Below are positions 36,842 to 45,865 of a stretch of DNA of 64,000 nt, piece by piece. Under the pieces are notes generated by a model that had not been told where the DNA came from, searched no databases, and saw nothing but the letters and a program-made list of their open reading frames with translations. The translations under genes were made by a program, and so were the position numbers. Positions within the stretch are counted from its first letter, which is position 1, and every line of letters begins with the position of its first letter. The stretch lies in contig NZ_CP134152.1 of assembly GCF_032164335.1 (NCBI RefSeq), positions 2,356,001 to 2,420,000 of the forward strand, in the 5' to 3' direction. Origin of the DNA: Winslowiella toletana. GTDB taxonomy: Bacteria > Pseudomonadota > Gammaproteobacteria > Enterobacterales > Enterobacteriaceae.

Positions 36842-36868
36842 AAAAAACCCCGGTCAGGCCGGGGTTTT
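36842..36868 (-). terminator. Terminator between terE and terF
   Basis: On the minus strand AAAACCCCGG, a five-base loop, CCGGGGTTTTTT. It is placed to reduce read-through into terF. Confidence 0.7.
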
Positions 36869-36884
36869 GCGCTTGCAGCGAATA

Positions 36885-37460
36885 TCAGACATTCACGCCA
36901 TGCTGAGAGGCCAGTGCAGACAGTCCACCAGCAAAACCCTGGCCAACCGCTTTAAATTTCCATTCAGAGCCGTGACGATACAGCTCACCGAACACCATCG
37001 CGGTTTCGGTGGAGGCATCTTCTGACAGATCGAAACGAGCGATTTCTGCGCCGTTGTCGTTGTTATAGATGCGCATATAGCTGTTGCTGACCATGCCGAA
37101 GTTCTGCTTACGTGTTTCTGCGTCATAAATGGTGACGGAGAACACCAGTTTCTTCACTTCTGCCGGCACTTTAGCCAGATCAATTTTGACCTGCTCATCA
37201 TCGCCATCGCCTTCGCCAGTGCGGTTATCGCCCTGGTGCTCAACAGAACCACAGCTGCTCAGCTTGTTGTTAAAGAAGATAAAGCTGCTGTCGCTCAGCA
37301 CTTTACCATCTTCACCCACCATAAAGACGGATGCGTCGAGATCGAACGCCTGTCCGTCGGTGACACGTGCATCCCAGCCCAGACCCGCCATGGCGATATT
37401 CATGGTTGGTGCTTCTTTAGTGAGGGATACGTTACCGCCTTTAACCAGAGAAACTGCCAT
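36885..37460 (-). CDS. terE: TerE, TerD-family tellurite resistance protein
   Basis: A 191-residue cytoplasmic TerD-domain protein. The sequence is nearly that of plasmid R478 TerE ([47 protein letters not shown]). The conserved acidic loops ([13 protein letters not shown]) are those that bind calcium in TerD. It lies between terD and terF. Confidence 0.94.
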   Translation of the reverse strand: MAVSLVKGGNVSLTKEAPTMNIAMAGLGWDARVTDGQAFDLDASVFMVGEDGKVLSDSSFIFFNNKLSSCGSVEHQGDNRTGEGDGDDEQVKIDLAKVPAEVKKLVFSVTIYDAETRKQNFGMVSNSYMRIYNNDNGAEIARFDLSEDASTETAMVFGELYRHGSEWKFKAVGQGFAGGLSALASQHGVNV

Positions 37461-37491
37461 TGTAAAGCTCCTGCTTATATTGATGGGATTC

Positions 37492-37510
37492 GGGCAGCGT
37501 GACGCTGCCC
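37492..37510 (-). repeat. Hairpin between terD and terE
   Basis: GGGCAGCG, TGA loop, CGCTGCCC without T tract. It probably affects mRNA processing or stability in the operon and not termination. Confidence 0.45.
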
Positions 37511-37535
37511 GTCTTGCGATAAAGCGCTGTTGTTA

Positions 37536-38114
37536 TCAGGATGCGTTAATGCCGTACTGCGCACAAACGGAACCGAGGCCACCAGCATAACCCTGGCCTA
37601 CCGCACGGAATTTCCATTCGGTATTGTGACGATACAGTTCGCCGAACAGCATCGCGGTTTCGGTTGAAGCATCTTCAGTCAGGTCATAACGAGCAACTTC
37701 AGATTTGTTGTCGTCATTGACCAGACGGATAAACGCGCCGGAAACCTGGCCGAAGCTCTGACGACGTGACTGCGCATCATGGATGGTGACCACGAAGACG
37801 ATTTTGTCGACGTCAGCTGGAATCAGATCCAGTTTGATTTTCAGTGATTCGTCATCGCCATCACCCTCACCGGTACGGTTATCGCCAGTGTGGGTAACGG
37901 ATCCTTCAGCAGAGGTCAGGTTATTATAGAAAATGAAGTCCGCATCACCGCGAACTTTACCGCTTGCCGACAGCAGGAAAGCAGACGCGTCCAGGTCAAA
38001 GTCCTGACCATCGGTAGAACGTGCATCCCAGCCGAGGCCAACCAGAACATTTTTCATGGTTGGAGCCGCTTTGCTCAGGGAAACATTACCGCCTTTGGAT
38101 AGAGAAACGCTCAT
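37536..38114 (-). CDS. terD: TerD, calcium-binding tellurite resistance protein
   Basis: A 192-residue protein almost identical in pattern to R478 TerD ([55 protein letters not shown], ending AQYGINAS). TerD binds calcium through the acidic [13 protein letters not shown] loop. I take the ATG at 38114, which gives the usual N-terminus MSVSL; the frame runs to 38123. It is required with TerC for tellurite resistance in studied systems. Confidence 0.95.
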   Translation of the reverse strand: MSVSLSKGGNVSLSKAAPTMKNVLVGLGWDARSTDGQDFDLDASAFLLSASGKVRGDADFIFYNNLTSAEGSVTHTGDNRTGEGDGDDESLKIKLDLIPADVDKIVFVVTIHDAQSRRQSFGQVSGAFIRLVNDDNKSEVARYDLTEDASTETAMLFGELYRHNTEWKFRAVGQGYAGGLGSVCAQYGINAS

Positions 38115-38165
38115 TGTAATCACCTCTTAATTAAAGATTTTTCGAATTTATCGTCAGAAATGAGA

Positions 38166-39209
38166 TTAGTTCTCTTTCTTCTCTTCGGCATCGGCTTTAC
38201 CCGGGAACATCACGCTTAAGATAATCCCCACCGCCAGCACGCCAAGCACGACAAACAGACTCGCTGTCGCTGAAATGCTGTAGCCATGATGCCAGATATG
38301 ATCGGTGGCATTAAGTCCCAGTTTCACCGCGATAAAGAACAGCAGCACGATAACCGCTTTCTCCAGGTGAACCAGATACTGTTTCAGCGCTTCCAGCACG
38401 AAGTAAAGGGTACGCAGGCCGAGGATCGCGAACATCATCGCACTGTATACAATCAGTGGCTCACGGCTGACGGCGATAATCGCCGGAACCGAGTCAAAGG
38501 CGAACATCACATCGGATAATTCGACCACCGCCACACACAGCATCAGCGGCGTAGCGTACAGCGCTGCTTTAGTACCACGACCCACGGTGACATCTTTGTT
38601 TTCCGGTTTCGCCAGCTCTTCGTCAACTTCTTTCTGGTTAATCAGAAAGGCATTGCCCTTCAGTTTCGGCCAGATCGGGAAGAAGCGTTTCACCATTCGA
38701 TAGGCAAGGTGCTGAGAGTAATCTTCGATTTCATCACTGTCGTCGCCGCTTTTCAGCATCATTACCGCGGTCCAGGCGACGATCAGCGCAAACACGATTT
38801 CGACGTAAGGGCCGAGGCTCAGTAGCCCGGTACCAATCGCCACGAAGATCCCCCTGAACACGATGGCACCGATAATCCCCCAGTAGAGAACACGGTGACG
38901 ATAGCGATCCGGTACGGCAAACCATGAGAAGATCGCCATCATGACGAACAGGTTATCGACTGACAGCACTTTTTCCAGCGCGTAACCGGTAACAAACAGA
39001 CTTGCCACCTCAGCACCGTGGTGTATATAGAGGAAACCGGCGAATGCCATCGCCACAAACACCCAGAACAGCGACCACAGTGCTGCACTTTTCAGTGAGA
39101 TCGGTTTATCACCGCGGTGCATAAACAGATCGATAAAGATGGCTCCGACAGCCAGTGCAACGAAGACAATGACTGTTTCAGTCGGAAAGCCGATATGCGT
39201 GGATACCAT
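38166..39209 (-). CDS. terC: TerC, integral membrane protein
   Basis: A 347-residue polytopic inner-membrane protein (about nine helices) of the TerC family, which anchors the Ter complex in the membrane. It has the conserved SVDNLFVM segment, the ELSDVMFAFDSVPA motif with its acidic residues in a helix, and HRGDKPISLK near the N-terminus. TerC-family proteins are linked to manganese handling. It lies between terB and terD. Confidence 0.95.
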   Translation of the reverse strand: MVSTHIGFPTETVIVFVALAVGAIFIDLFMHRGDKPISLKSAALWSLFWVFVAMAFAGFLYIHHGAEVASLFVTGYALEKVLSVDNLFVMMAIFSWFAVPDRYRHRVLYWGIIGAIVFRGIFVAIGTGLLSLGPYVEIVFALIVAWTAVMMLKSGDDSDEIEDYSQHLAYRMVKRFFPIWPKLKGNAFLINQKEVDEELAKPENKDVTVGRGTKAALYATPLMLCVAVVELSDVMFAFDSVPAIIAVSREPLIVYSAMMFAILGLRTLYFVLEALKQYLVHLEKAVIVLLFFIAVKLGLNATDHIWHHGYSISATASLFVVLGVLAVGIILSVMFPGKADAEEKKEN

Positions 39210-39232
39210 AGTTAACCCTTAAGGATATTACA

Positions 39233-39688
39233 TCAAAGGCCGAATTCAGCCGGTTCAAAGCCCAGAGCAATAGCGATTTCACGTGCGGCTTTTTGTTCAT
39301 CCGGGTCGAAGTTGCCATCACTTTTCGCTACTGCGATACCTACCCTGACAGCAAGCTGAGCCGCTTCAGGTTGATCTTTAAGGGCCAGAATGTACTTCAT
39401 GGTCTCGCCCTTACCGATTTCAATGTCGAAATCAAAGCTGGTGACAAGTTTATTGAAGAACTCAATCACCTCATTGGTTTCAAACACTTTTAACTCTTCA
39501 GATGATTTTAAAAAGCCAATCATCTTCTGTTTTTCTTCCGCGCTGACGCCATCACTGGAGACCGCAATACGCGCGCAGACCGCTACCGTACCCTGCATAA
39601 ACTTTTTGTTTTTATAGCGGCTAACCTGTTTGGTCAGTTCTTCACGGCTGGCGGTAAATGCGCCTTTAACTCTGTTGAAAAAACTCAT
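39233..39688 (-). CDS. terB: TerB, cytoplasmic tellurite resistance protein
   Basis: A 151-residue helical protein; the sequence FFNRVKGAFTASREELTKQVSRYKNKKFMQG, here split over residues 3-33, is typical TerB, as are the acidic metal-binding helices (VAKSDGNFDPDEQ). TerB binds TerC at the inner face of the membrane and may sense metal ions. Its position between terA and terC is conserved. Confidence 0.94.
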   Translation of the reverse strand: MSFFNRVKGAFTASREELTKQVSRYKNKKFMQGTVAVCARIAVSSDGVSAEEKQKMIGFLKSSEELKVFETNEVIEFFNKLVTSFDFDIEIGKGETMKYILALKDQPEAAQLAVRVGIAVAKSDGNFDPDEQKAAREIAIALGFEPAEFGL

Positions 39689-39709
39689 GGTGAAATCCTC
39701 TGTCAGTCA

Positions 39710-40894
39710 TTACTTGGAGCCCGCTTTCCAGCGGAATCCCCAGCCGAAGGCTTGATCCATCTCGGCATGGCCATTAAAGAACTGGTTGATACGTTCGACT
39801 TTAATATTGCCGTTCTCATTAACCAGTCGCGCGATAGCACACAAATTGCGGCGGTCCTGTCCTTCGGTCATTCGCGTTTCAATCGGTGGCTGATCCGGCA
39901 TATGAATGGTGACGACGCCATCGGTCTTATCCCAGCTGGCGACACCTTCATAAATAAAGGCATATATCAGCACTTCGCGAATGTGTTTCCACTCGCGACC
40001 GTTGATATGCAGCCACTCACCGCTGGTCACTTCACCGGTGCGGTCATCACCCTGCAATTCGACGAAGGGTTCGCTGTTCAGGCGGCCAAAGTTGTTGCCT
40101 AACGCCTGAATCACACCTTTCGAACCGTCGCTCAGTTCAACAAAAGCACCAAGATCGAGATCGATGCCTTTACTGCCGCCACCAAACAGCGAGCGCAGTC
40201 CACCCTGTGGAGCACTGCCACGTTGCCAGTTAAGGTTGATGCGGATTTCGCCAAAGTTGTCGCGTTTCGTCAGGCTGATCGCCGGCTTTTCTTTGGTCAG
40301 GGAAACCTTACTCAAATTAATCTTTTGCGCAGCAGGCGCTGGCGCGGGTGACGGTGACGGTGACGGTGACGGTGACGGTGCGGCAGAAGGCGCAGGCGCA
40401 TCAGCAATGTCCACACCAAAATGCTCAGCCAATGGCTTGAGTCCACCGTTAAATCCTTGCGCCACAAAACGGAATTTCCAGTCGTTATTGCGACGATAAA
40501 ACTCACCGAGGATCAGCGCGGCTTCCTGGCGGCCATTCAGCTCGACGGTACCGCTCAGCTGCACCTGGTTAGCCGATTCAATCTGGATCACCAGGCGTTG
40601 CAGACCGGCAACGGTCTGATTGCCGTCGCAGGTGACGGTAAACGCGACTTTTTGCACTTCCGGCTTAAGACGGCTGAGATCGACGGCAAACGCTGAATTG
40701 TGGCCTTCTGTCGTCAGGCTGATGGTACGGTCATCGTTTACCGGCTGACCATAAAACACCATATCCGCATCACCGTTCACTTTACCGCTGGCAAACAGAC
40801 GAAAAGCAGAGGCGTCAACCTGCGCACCCGACAGTACGCGTACGGTCAGCGGCCCGGATGAAACAGGGGCATTGCCCCCCGGCGTCATATTCAT
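39710..40894 (-). CDS. terA: TerA, TerD-domain protein with Ser-Pro linker
   Basis: A 394-residue protein with two TerD-like halves joined by a linker rich in Ser-Pro and Ala-Pro repeats (about residues 170-192). The N-terminal half contains NGDADMVFYG and RNNDWKFRFVAQGFNGGLKPLA; the C-terminal half contains NLNWQRG and DDRTGEVTSGEWL. The linker is encoded by a hexanucleotide tandem repeat at 40347-40376. The start overlaps the terZ stop by one base (TAATG). Confidence 0.93.
   Translation of the reverse strand: MNMTPGGNAPVSSGPLTVRVLSGAQVDASAFRLFASGKVNGDADMVFYGQPVNDDRTISLTTEGHNSAFAVDLSRLKPEVQKVAFTVTCDGNQTVAGLQRLVIQIESANQVQLSGTVELNGRQEAALILGEFYRRNNDWKFRFVAQGFNGGLKPLAEHFGVDIADAPAPSAAPSPSPSPSPSPAPAPAAQKINLSKVSLTKEKPAISLTKRDNFGEIRINLNWQRGSAPQGGLRSLFGGGSKGIDLDLGAFVELSDGSKGVIQALGNNFGRLNSEPFVELQGDDRTGEVTSGEWLHINGREWKHIREVLIYAFIYEGVASWDKTDGVVTIHMPDQPPIETRMTEGQDRRNLCAIARLVNENGNIKVERINQFFNGHAEMDQAFGWGFRWKAGSK
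40347..40376. repeat. Hexanucleotide tandem repeat (GGTGAC)5 in terA
   Basis: Five perfect copies of GGTGAC plus a partial sixth (to 40380), reading Ser-Pro repeats on the minus strand. Copy changes would stay in frame and change the linker length. Confidence 0.9.
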
Positions 40895-41478
40895 TAGCGC
40901 ACCACTGCGGCAACGATATCGCTGTGCATGTCGTCAATAGTCCGACCGCTACAGGCTTTACCCAGCGCGGTGAAATCCCACTGACCGTTGTTACGTTGTA
41001 ATGCCGCGATCACGATCCCGGTATGGGCACCCTGCTCCGTCAGCTGATAACGGGCCAGCTCTTTACCGGCCTGGTCGACCACGCGGCAAAATGCATTTTC
41101 AACGTCATTAAAAGTCTGACCACGGAAACTGTTAACCGTGAAAGCCAGATACTCAACCTGAGGCGCCAGTCGTGCCAGCTCGACGTTGATCACTTCGTCA
41201 TCACCGTCGCCTTCACCGGTGAGGTTGTCACCGCTATGGATCACCGCACCACAGGAGGATTTAAGTTTACGAAACCAGATGGTATCGATTTGATTGCCTG
41301 ACTTATCCAGCAACACACAGCCAGCATCAAGGTCAATTGAATCACTGCCGCCGCCGAACAGCTTACCCATAAATCCTTTCTTTTTGATTGGATCCCAGCC
41401 TAAACCAAAATGCAGTTTGTTAAGCGCAGAAGATTGCTTGCTGAGTGATACTGTCTGGTTCTTGGTTAATGAAACCAT
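40894..41478 (-). CDS. terZ: TerZ, TerD-family protein, first gene of the ter operon
   Basis: A TerD-domain protein of 194 residues ([46 protein letters not shown]), the usual start of terZABCDEF. I take the ATG at 41478 because it gives the normal TerZ N-terminus and GGA nine bases upstream; the frame extends to 41538. Its promoter region contains a palindrome at 41547-41561. Confidence 0.93.
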   Translation of the reverse strand: MVSLTKNQTVSLSKQSSALNKLHFGLGWDPIKKKGFMGKLFGGGSDSIDLDAGCVLLDKSGNQIDTIWFRKLKSSCGAVIHSGDNLTGEGDGDDEVINVELARLAPQVEYLAFTVNSFRGQTFNDVENAFCRVVDQAGKELARYQLTEQGAHTGIVIAALQRNNGQWDFTALGKACSGRTIDDMHSDIVAAVVR

Positions 41479-41546
41479 TGTCTTATATCCTTCAAAGTGG
41501 TATTGAAAAAAGTAGCGTTCTTTTACACCATAATCCATGAGCTGAA

Positions 41547-41561
41547 AATCATATCATGATG
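41547..41561. promoter_or_regulatory. Candidate ter operator 1 (near the terZ promoter)
   Basis: AATCATATCATGATG is a near-copy of the perfect palindrome at 41717. It falls in the likely -10 region of leftward terZ transcription (TTGACT about 16 bases upstream on the minus strand). TerW, encoded at 47033, is the expected regulator, by inference. Confidence 0.5.
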
Positions 41562-41716
41562 AAGTAGTTGAACAAGTCAATTTTTGATGAGTATTTTATA
41601 TTTTATGTATAGATGGTTGTTTTTGCTCAATTATTTAAGTTTAATTCCTGTTAAAAATATTAAGAAAAAGGCGTTTTTTACCCATTATCTTCACTGATTT
41701 TAGCCAGGTAATCATA

Positions 41717-41731
41717 AATCATATTATGATT
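41717..41731. promoter_or_regulatory. Candidate ter operator 2 (at the rightward promoter)
   Basis: AATCATATTATGATT is a perfect dyad around one central base. Its last bases overlap the -35 box of the rightward promoter, so a protein bound here would block or recruit RNA polymerase. Confidence 0.55.
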
Positions 41732-41758
41732 GACATGGTTATTTGCTCTACATACACT
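41730..41758 (+). promoter_or_regulatory. Sigma-70 promoter of the ATP-grasp operon
   Basis: A perfect -35 TTGACA, 17-base spacer and -10 TACACT. The start is near 41765, about 40 bases before the ATP-grasp gene. Confidence 0.7.
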
Positions 41759-41805
41759 CGTCACTATTCGCTGCTTCACCATGCCCACTACGGAAATCAT
41801 CAGAA

Positions 41806-42864
41806 ATGACAGCTAGAATCTGGCTTATGGAAGGCTTGTCCTCCCAGCGGGATATTATTCAGGGCATCAACGCATTCACGACCCGTCTTCAGGCCGACGT
41901 TGAGGTTTTCGCCTCTCACCGCCATCAACGTAACGAAATTCTCTCGCAGGCTGATTTTGCACTGCTGGAGCCAGCGGATGAGCAGCAGCGTCTGGCTTTC
42001 ATTATTGACACCGTAAAAAAACACGCCATCCAGGCCATCCACACCGGGCGTAATACTCAGTGGTTTGAAACTCAGCGCACCGCTATTGAAGCCTGTGGCG
42101 TCACTCTGGTAACCGGCGCAACCGGTGCGGACTTACTGGCGCTGGCCGATGACAAAGTGGCCTTTGCTCAGCTGATGGAAAAGCATGGTTTACCGGTGGT
42201 GCCATCGATAGCCGTTACCTCTATCGCAGAACTCCGTCAGCTGATCACCGCTTCCCCTTTTTCCGCGCAGCCACTGTGTATTAAGCCGGTAAAGGGTATT
42301 TATGGCATGGGATTCTGGCGTTTTGATGACAGCGTCTCGCCAATGGCGGGTTTTACTCATCCGGAAAGCCGCAAGGTTAATACCCATCGTTATCTGAATG
42401 CGCTGGAAGAGTCAGGCAGCTTTGAACCGCTGGTGCTGATGCCGTATTTGCCCGGGCCGGAGTACTCGGTCGATATTCTGGCGGAACAAGGCAAGGTGCT
42501 GGCGGCGGTGGCGCGTCGCAAAGAGGGCGCGCTCCAGTATCTGGAAAACAGCGGCGAAGCCTTTGAGCTTGCCAGGCACTGCGCGCAGCTGATGGGGGCT
42601 GATGGGCTGGTGAATGTCCAGACCCGTCACGACAGCAGTGGCAAACCGCTGCTGCTGGAAATCAATATGCGACCTTCCGGCGGCATTGGCTACACCCGCT
42701 TCAGCGGCGTCAATCTGTCGGGACTGTTTGCGTTCCGTCAGCTTGGGCTGATGAGTCAGCAAGCGGTTTCCGATGAAGCCAGCCGGGCGTTCTCACCCGC
42801 TACGGTGCGCTCCGTCACCGACGTGATCAACTACAGCACGGCGTTGCCTAATTTCATTCAGTAA
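41806..42864 (+). CDS. Ter-associated ATP-grasp protein
   Basis: A 352-residue ATP-grasp enzyme, first gene of the ter-linked rightward operon. The central ATP-grasp region shows CIKPVKGIYGMGFWR, VLMPYLPGPEYSVDIL and the metal-binding end LLEINMRPSGGIGYTRFSG. Such enzymes ligate a carboxylate to an amine. In tellurite islands it always travels with the PRTase, HAD, StiP and HpcH genes, and it has been proposed to take part in making a nucleoside-like metabolite. The start at 41806 (MTARIWLMEG) is preferred; the frame runs to 41743. Confidence 0.86.
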   Translation: MTARIWLMEGLSSQRDIIQGINAFTTRLQADVEVFASHRHQRNEILSQADFALLEPADEQQRLAFIIDTVKKHAIQAIHTGRNTQWFETQRTAIEACGVTLVTGATGADLLALADDKVAFAQLMEKHGLPVVPSIAVTSIAELRQLITASPFSAQPLCIKPVKGIYGMGFWRFDDSVSPMAGFTHPESRKVNTHRYLNALEESGSFEPLVLMPYLPGPEYSVDILAEQGKVLAAVARRKEGALQYLENSGEAFELARHCAQLMGADGLVNVQTRHDSSGKPLLLEINMRPSGGIGYTRFSGVNLSGLFAFRQLGLMSQQAVSDEASRAFSPATVRSVTDVINYSTALPNFIQ

Positions 42865-42875
42865 GGATCACCATC

Positions 42876-44018
42876 TTGAACCATCTCCATGGGCCGACGC
42901 CTTATTGCCGGACGCTTTCCTGCGGTACGCTGAGCGTCACCCCGCGCGGCGACGCGGCGGCACTCGATCAGTTGTTCGACATTGCCGAGCGGCGTAATCC
43001 AAAACGTGCCTTTCTGTTTGTCAGCAAAGTACTGGGCCGACACATTCCGGTCAGCCCTGGCGTCATGCGCGCGGTCTATCGTCAACTGGCCGAACGGTTT
43101 CCCTCGGTTTCACCTGGCCCGGTGCTGTTTATCGGTATGGCGGAAACCGCCGTCGGACTGGGTGCAGGCGTCTTCGACGAAATGCGTCAACAGCTTGATG
43201 AATCAGTTTATCTGACCTCGACGCGTCATCCGGTGGCCGGTGAACTGCTGTGCGAGTTCAAAGAAAATCACAGCCATGCGACCGATCACCTGCTTTATCT
43301 GCCGCAGGATGCGGAACTGCGCCGCCGGGTACTGGAAGCACGCACCCTGGTGCTGATTGATGATGAAGCGACCACCGGCAACACCTTTATTAATCTGCTC
43401 GAAGCACTGAAGAATGATGGCGGATTACAGCATATCGCCGAGGTGATTACCGTCACTCTCACCGACTGGAGCGGGGACGCTGTCGCGCAGCGCTGCCCGT
43501 TGCCGGTGCAGAGCGTTTCGCTGGTGCAAGGCGACTGGCACTGGCAGCAAAAACCCGATGCGCCAGTACCGGTCATGCCTGATGTTAATGTCTCCTCAAG
43601 CGGCAGCGTGGCAATCAGCGGCAAACAGAGCTGGGGACGCCTGGGTATGGCCCAGCCAGCCGCCGATCTCGGCATCGGGATTCAGCCAAAGTCAGGAGAA
43701 AAAATTCTGGTGCTCGGCAGCGGCGAATTCGTCTGGGAACCGTTTCTGCTGGCAGAGCGGCTGGAAAAACTCGGCGCAGAGGTTAAATACAGTTCCACTA
43801 CCCGTTCACCGATTGCCATCGGTTTCGCCATTCAGTCGGCAATTGCCTTTACCGATAACTATGGGCTGGGAATTGCTAACTATGTCTATAACGTGGCCGA
43901 TCAACAGTTTGACCGTATTTTACTCTGTACTGAAACCCCGGCAGACAGCGTTGACCCCCTTTTAATCGCAGCCCTGAGAAAAGTGGCTCCCGACGTTGAG
44001 ATTATTTGCTATGAGTAA
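42876..44018 (+). CDS. Ter-associated phosphoribosyltransferase-TRSP protein
   Basis: A 380-residue protein with a divergent phosphoribosyltransferase domain (LYLTSTRHPV-like segment STRHPVAGELL, and the PRPP loop VLIDDEATTGNTF near residue 161) and a C-terminal TRSP-type domain (GEKILVLGSGEFVWEPF). This is the PRTase_2/TRSP arrangement found only beside ter genes. The TTG start has AAGGA eight bases upstream. It overlaps the next HAD gene by eight bases, indicating one operon. Confidence 0.85.
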   Translation: MNHLHGPTPYCRTLSCGTLSVTPRGDAAALDQLFDIAERRNPKRAFLFVSKVLGRHIPVSPGVMRAVYRQLAERFPSVSPGPVLFIGMAETAVGLGAGVFDEMRQQLDESVYLTSTRHPVAGELLCEFKENHSHATDHLLYLPQDAELRRRVLEARTLVLIDDEATTGNTFINLLEALKNDGGLQHIAEVITVTLTDWSGDAVAQRCPLPVQSVSLVQGDWHWQQKPDAPVPVMPDVNVSSSGSVAISGKQSWGRLGMAQPAADLGIGIQPKSGEKILVLGSGEFVWEPFLLAERLEKLGAEVKYSSTTRSPIAIGFAIQSAIAFTDNYGLGIANYVYNVADQQFDRILLCTETPADSVDPLLIAALRKVAPDVEIICYE

Positions 44019-44784
44019 ACCGGTTATTTTTTCAGATCTGGACGATACTTTGTTTCAGACCCGACGCAAAATGGTCGATGAACTGAACCTCGAGCCGTTC
44101 CGTACTGGCGCCCTTGACCGCAGCCTGCAGCCGCGCAGTTTTATGACTGAAGAGCAGGCGATGCTGGTTGACTGGATGCTGGAACACGGCGAGCTGATTC
44201 CGGTAACGGCCAGGGGTACAGAAGAGATAAGTCGGGTCAAAATCCCCTTTCACTCCTGGGCAGTCACCACTCACGGTGCGGTGATCCTTAATCCGCAAGG
44301 GGAACCTGATCCACAGTGGCAAGCGATAATGCTGGCAGCGCTGCAACCCTATGCCGCTGAATTGCTGGCGATGCAGCAAGCCATCACCGACTTAATGGCG
44401 GCACGTAATATTGATGGCTGGGCGCGAATTAATTACGAATACGCTGAGACGCCGGTTTATCTGGTAATGAAGCACTGCGACAGTACTCGTCTTGATGAGC
44501 TGTACGCCATTGCGGATGAGATTGAACAGCTGTTTCCGACCGAAGGCTATTACATCCATCGCAACAGTAATAACGTTGCCTGGCTGCCGGTGGTGGTAGA
44601 AAAAGGGCTGGCAGTGAGTTACCTGCTGGAAAAACTGCGTAACGAGCGCGGGGTCTTTCCGGTGATTGGCCTCGGTGACAGCCTGAGCGATCACCGCTTT
44701 ATGAAACTCTGTAGCTGGTATGGCTTGCCGCGTCAGAGTCAGTTTGCTGAGAAGATAAGTCGTACCCTTTTCGGAGAACAATAA
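44011..44784 (+). CDS. Ter-associated HAD family phosphatase
   Basis: A 257-residue HAD-superfamily phosphatase. The nucleophile motif is IFSDLDDTLF at the N-terminus (DxDDT), TARG provides motif II, and GLGDSLSDHRFM the acidic motif near residue 220. The ATG at 44011 overlaps the end of the PRTase gene (ATGAGTAA); the frame runs to 43996. It probably dephosphorylates the metabolite handled by the neighbouring enzymes; that role comes from gene context only. Confidence 0.86.
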   Translation: MSKPVIFSDLDDTLFQTRRKMVDELNLEPFRTGALDRSLQPRSFMTEEQAMLVDWMLEHGELIPVTARGTEEISRVKIPFHSWAVTTHGAVILNPQGEPDPQWQAIMLAALQPYAAELLAMQQAITDLMAARNIDGWARINYEYAETPVYLVMKHCDSTRLDELYAIADEIEQLFPTEGYYIHRNSNNVAWLPVVVEKGLAVSYLLEKLRNERGVFPVIGLGDSLSDHRFMKLCSWYGLPRQSQFAEKISRTLFGEQ

Positions 44785-44785
44785 T

Positions 44786-45865
44786 ATGCAGGACTTCACT
44801 CCTTTTTCCGGTTCCTACCTGCCGCAGGATGTGCACTTTCTGCTGCAACCGGTTGAGATGGAAATGACACCGGTTGAACAAAAAGAGCAGCTTATTCAGT
44901 CTGGCACCCGCCATTATTCCGAAATGCTCAGTCAGGAACCGGAACCCACCGCCTGGCATCTGGATCTGTTTTCTCAGGCGCTGGATCAGGGTGCCGGGCG
45001 TCTGGCCAGAGAAGTGATTATGCTGGCAAAAGCGCTGATTGAGCGCTTCCCGCAGACGCCAGTGGTGCTGACCAGCCTGGTACGCGCCGGCGTGCCGCTC
45101 GGCGTGATGCTGCAACAAACTCTGCGCGCGCTGGGTAAGGAATCGTATCACTACGGCATCAGTATTATTCGCGATCGTGGCATCGACAGCGTCGCGCTGG
45201 AGTGGATCGAAGCACGTCATGGTACCGAAGGGATTGTTTTCGTCGACGGCTGGACCGGTAAAGGTGCAATTACCGGCGAACTGACGCGCTCGCTAAAGCA
45301 TCGTGCTGGCTACCCTGCCCAGCCCCGACTGGTGGTTCTCGCCGATCCCTGTGGTCGTTCGTGGCTGGCCGCAAGTGATGATGACTGGCTAATTCCTTTT
45401 GGCATTATGGGCGCGCCGGTATCCGGCATGATTTCCCGATCTATCTGGTCAGAAACCGGGCTGCATGGCTGCGTCAAATGCGATCATCTGGCGCAGTTTG
45501 AATGCAGCCGTCAACTGGTCGATACCGTTGCCGAATACCGTCATACCCTGAATATCGACGTAATCCCCGCTTGTGACTGGCAGCCTGAGCAAAAAGCCCC
45601 TTTGAAACTGAAAAGTGAACAGGTCATCAGCGAAATGGCTGAACAATTCAACATTTCCAGTATTAACCGGATTAAGCCCGGCATTGCTGAAGCGACGCGT
45701 GCGGTGCTGCGCCGCGTTCCTGACCATGTGTTTGTTCGCTCAGTTGACGATCCGGACGTGGCGTTACTGGTGTATCTGGCGCGAGAAAAAGGCTTAACCA
45801 TCACTGAAGCCGGTGATGCGCTCGGGCAGTACCGCGCGGTGACTATTATCAAGAAGGTACTCTGA
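44786..45865 (+). CDS. StiP family protein (PRTase_1-like / PELOTA domain)
   Basis: A 359-residue protein of the ter-linked StiP family, usually named cysteine protease StiP. The N-terminal part begins FSGSYLPQDVHFLLQPVEM and contains TSLVRAGVPLGVML and VFVDGWTGKGAITGEL, a PRTase-like fold. The C-terminal 100 residues resemble the PELOTA RNA-binding domain. The gene starts two bases after the HAD gene and shares one base with the next gene's start. Its activity has not been settled. Confidence 0.87.
   Translation: MQDFTPFSGSYLPQDVHFLLQPVEMEMTPVEQKEQLIQSGTRHYSEMLSQEPEPTAWHLDLFSQALDQGAGRLAREVIMLAKALIERFPQTPVVLTSLVRAGVPLGVMLQQTLRALGKESYHYGISIIRDRGIDSVALEWIEARHGTEGIVFVDGWTGKGAITGELTRSLKHRAGYPAQPRLVVLADPCGRSWLAASDDDWLIPFGIMGAPVSGMISRSIWSETGLHGCVKCDHLAQFECSRQLVDTVAEYRHTLNIDVIPACDWQPEQKAPLKLKSEQVISEMAEQFNISSINRIKPGIAEATRAVLRRVPDHVFVRSVDDPDVALLVYLAREKGLTITEAGDALGQYRAVTIIKKVL

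Noticed and set aside
41743..41805. Longer start for the ATP-grasp gene
   Set aside because: It would begin inside the -10 region of the promoter; the ATG at 41806 fits the family N-terminus.
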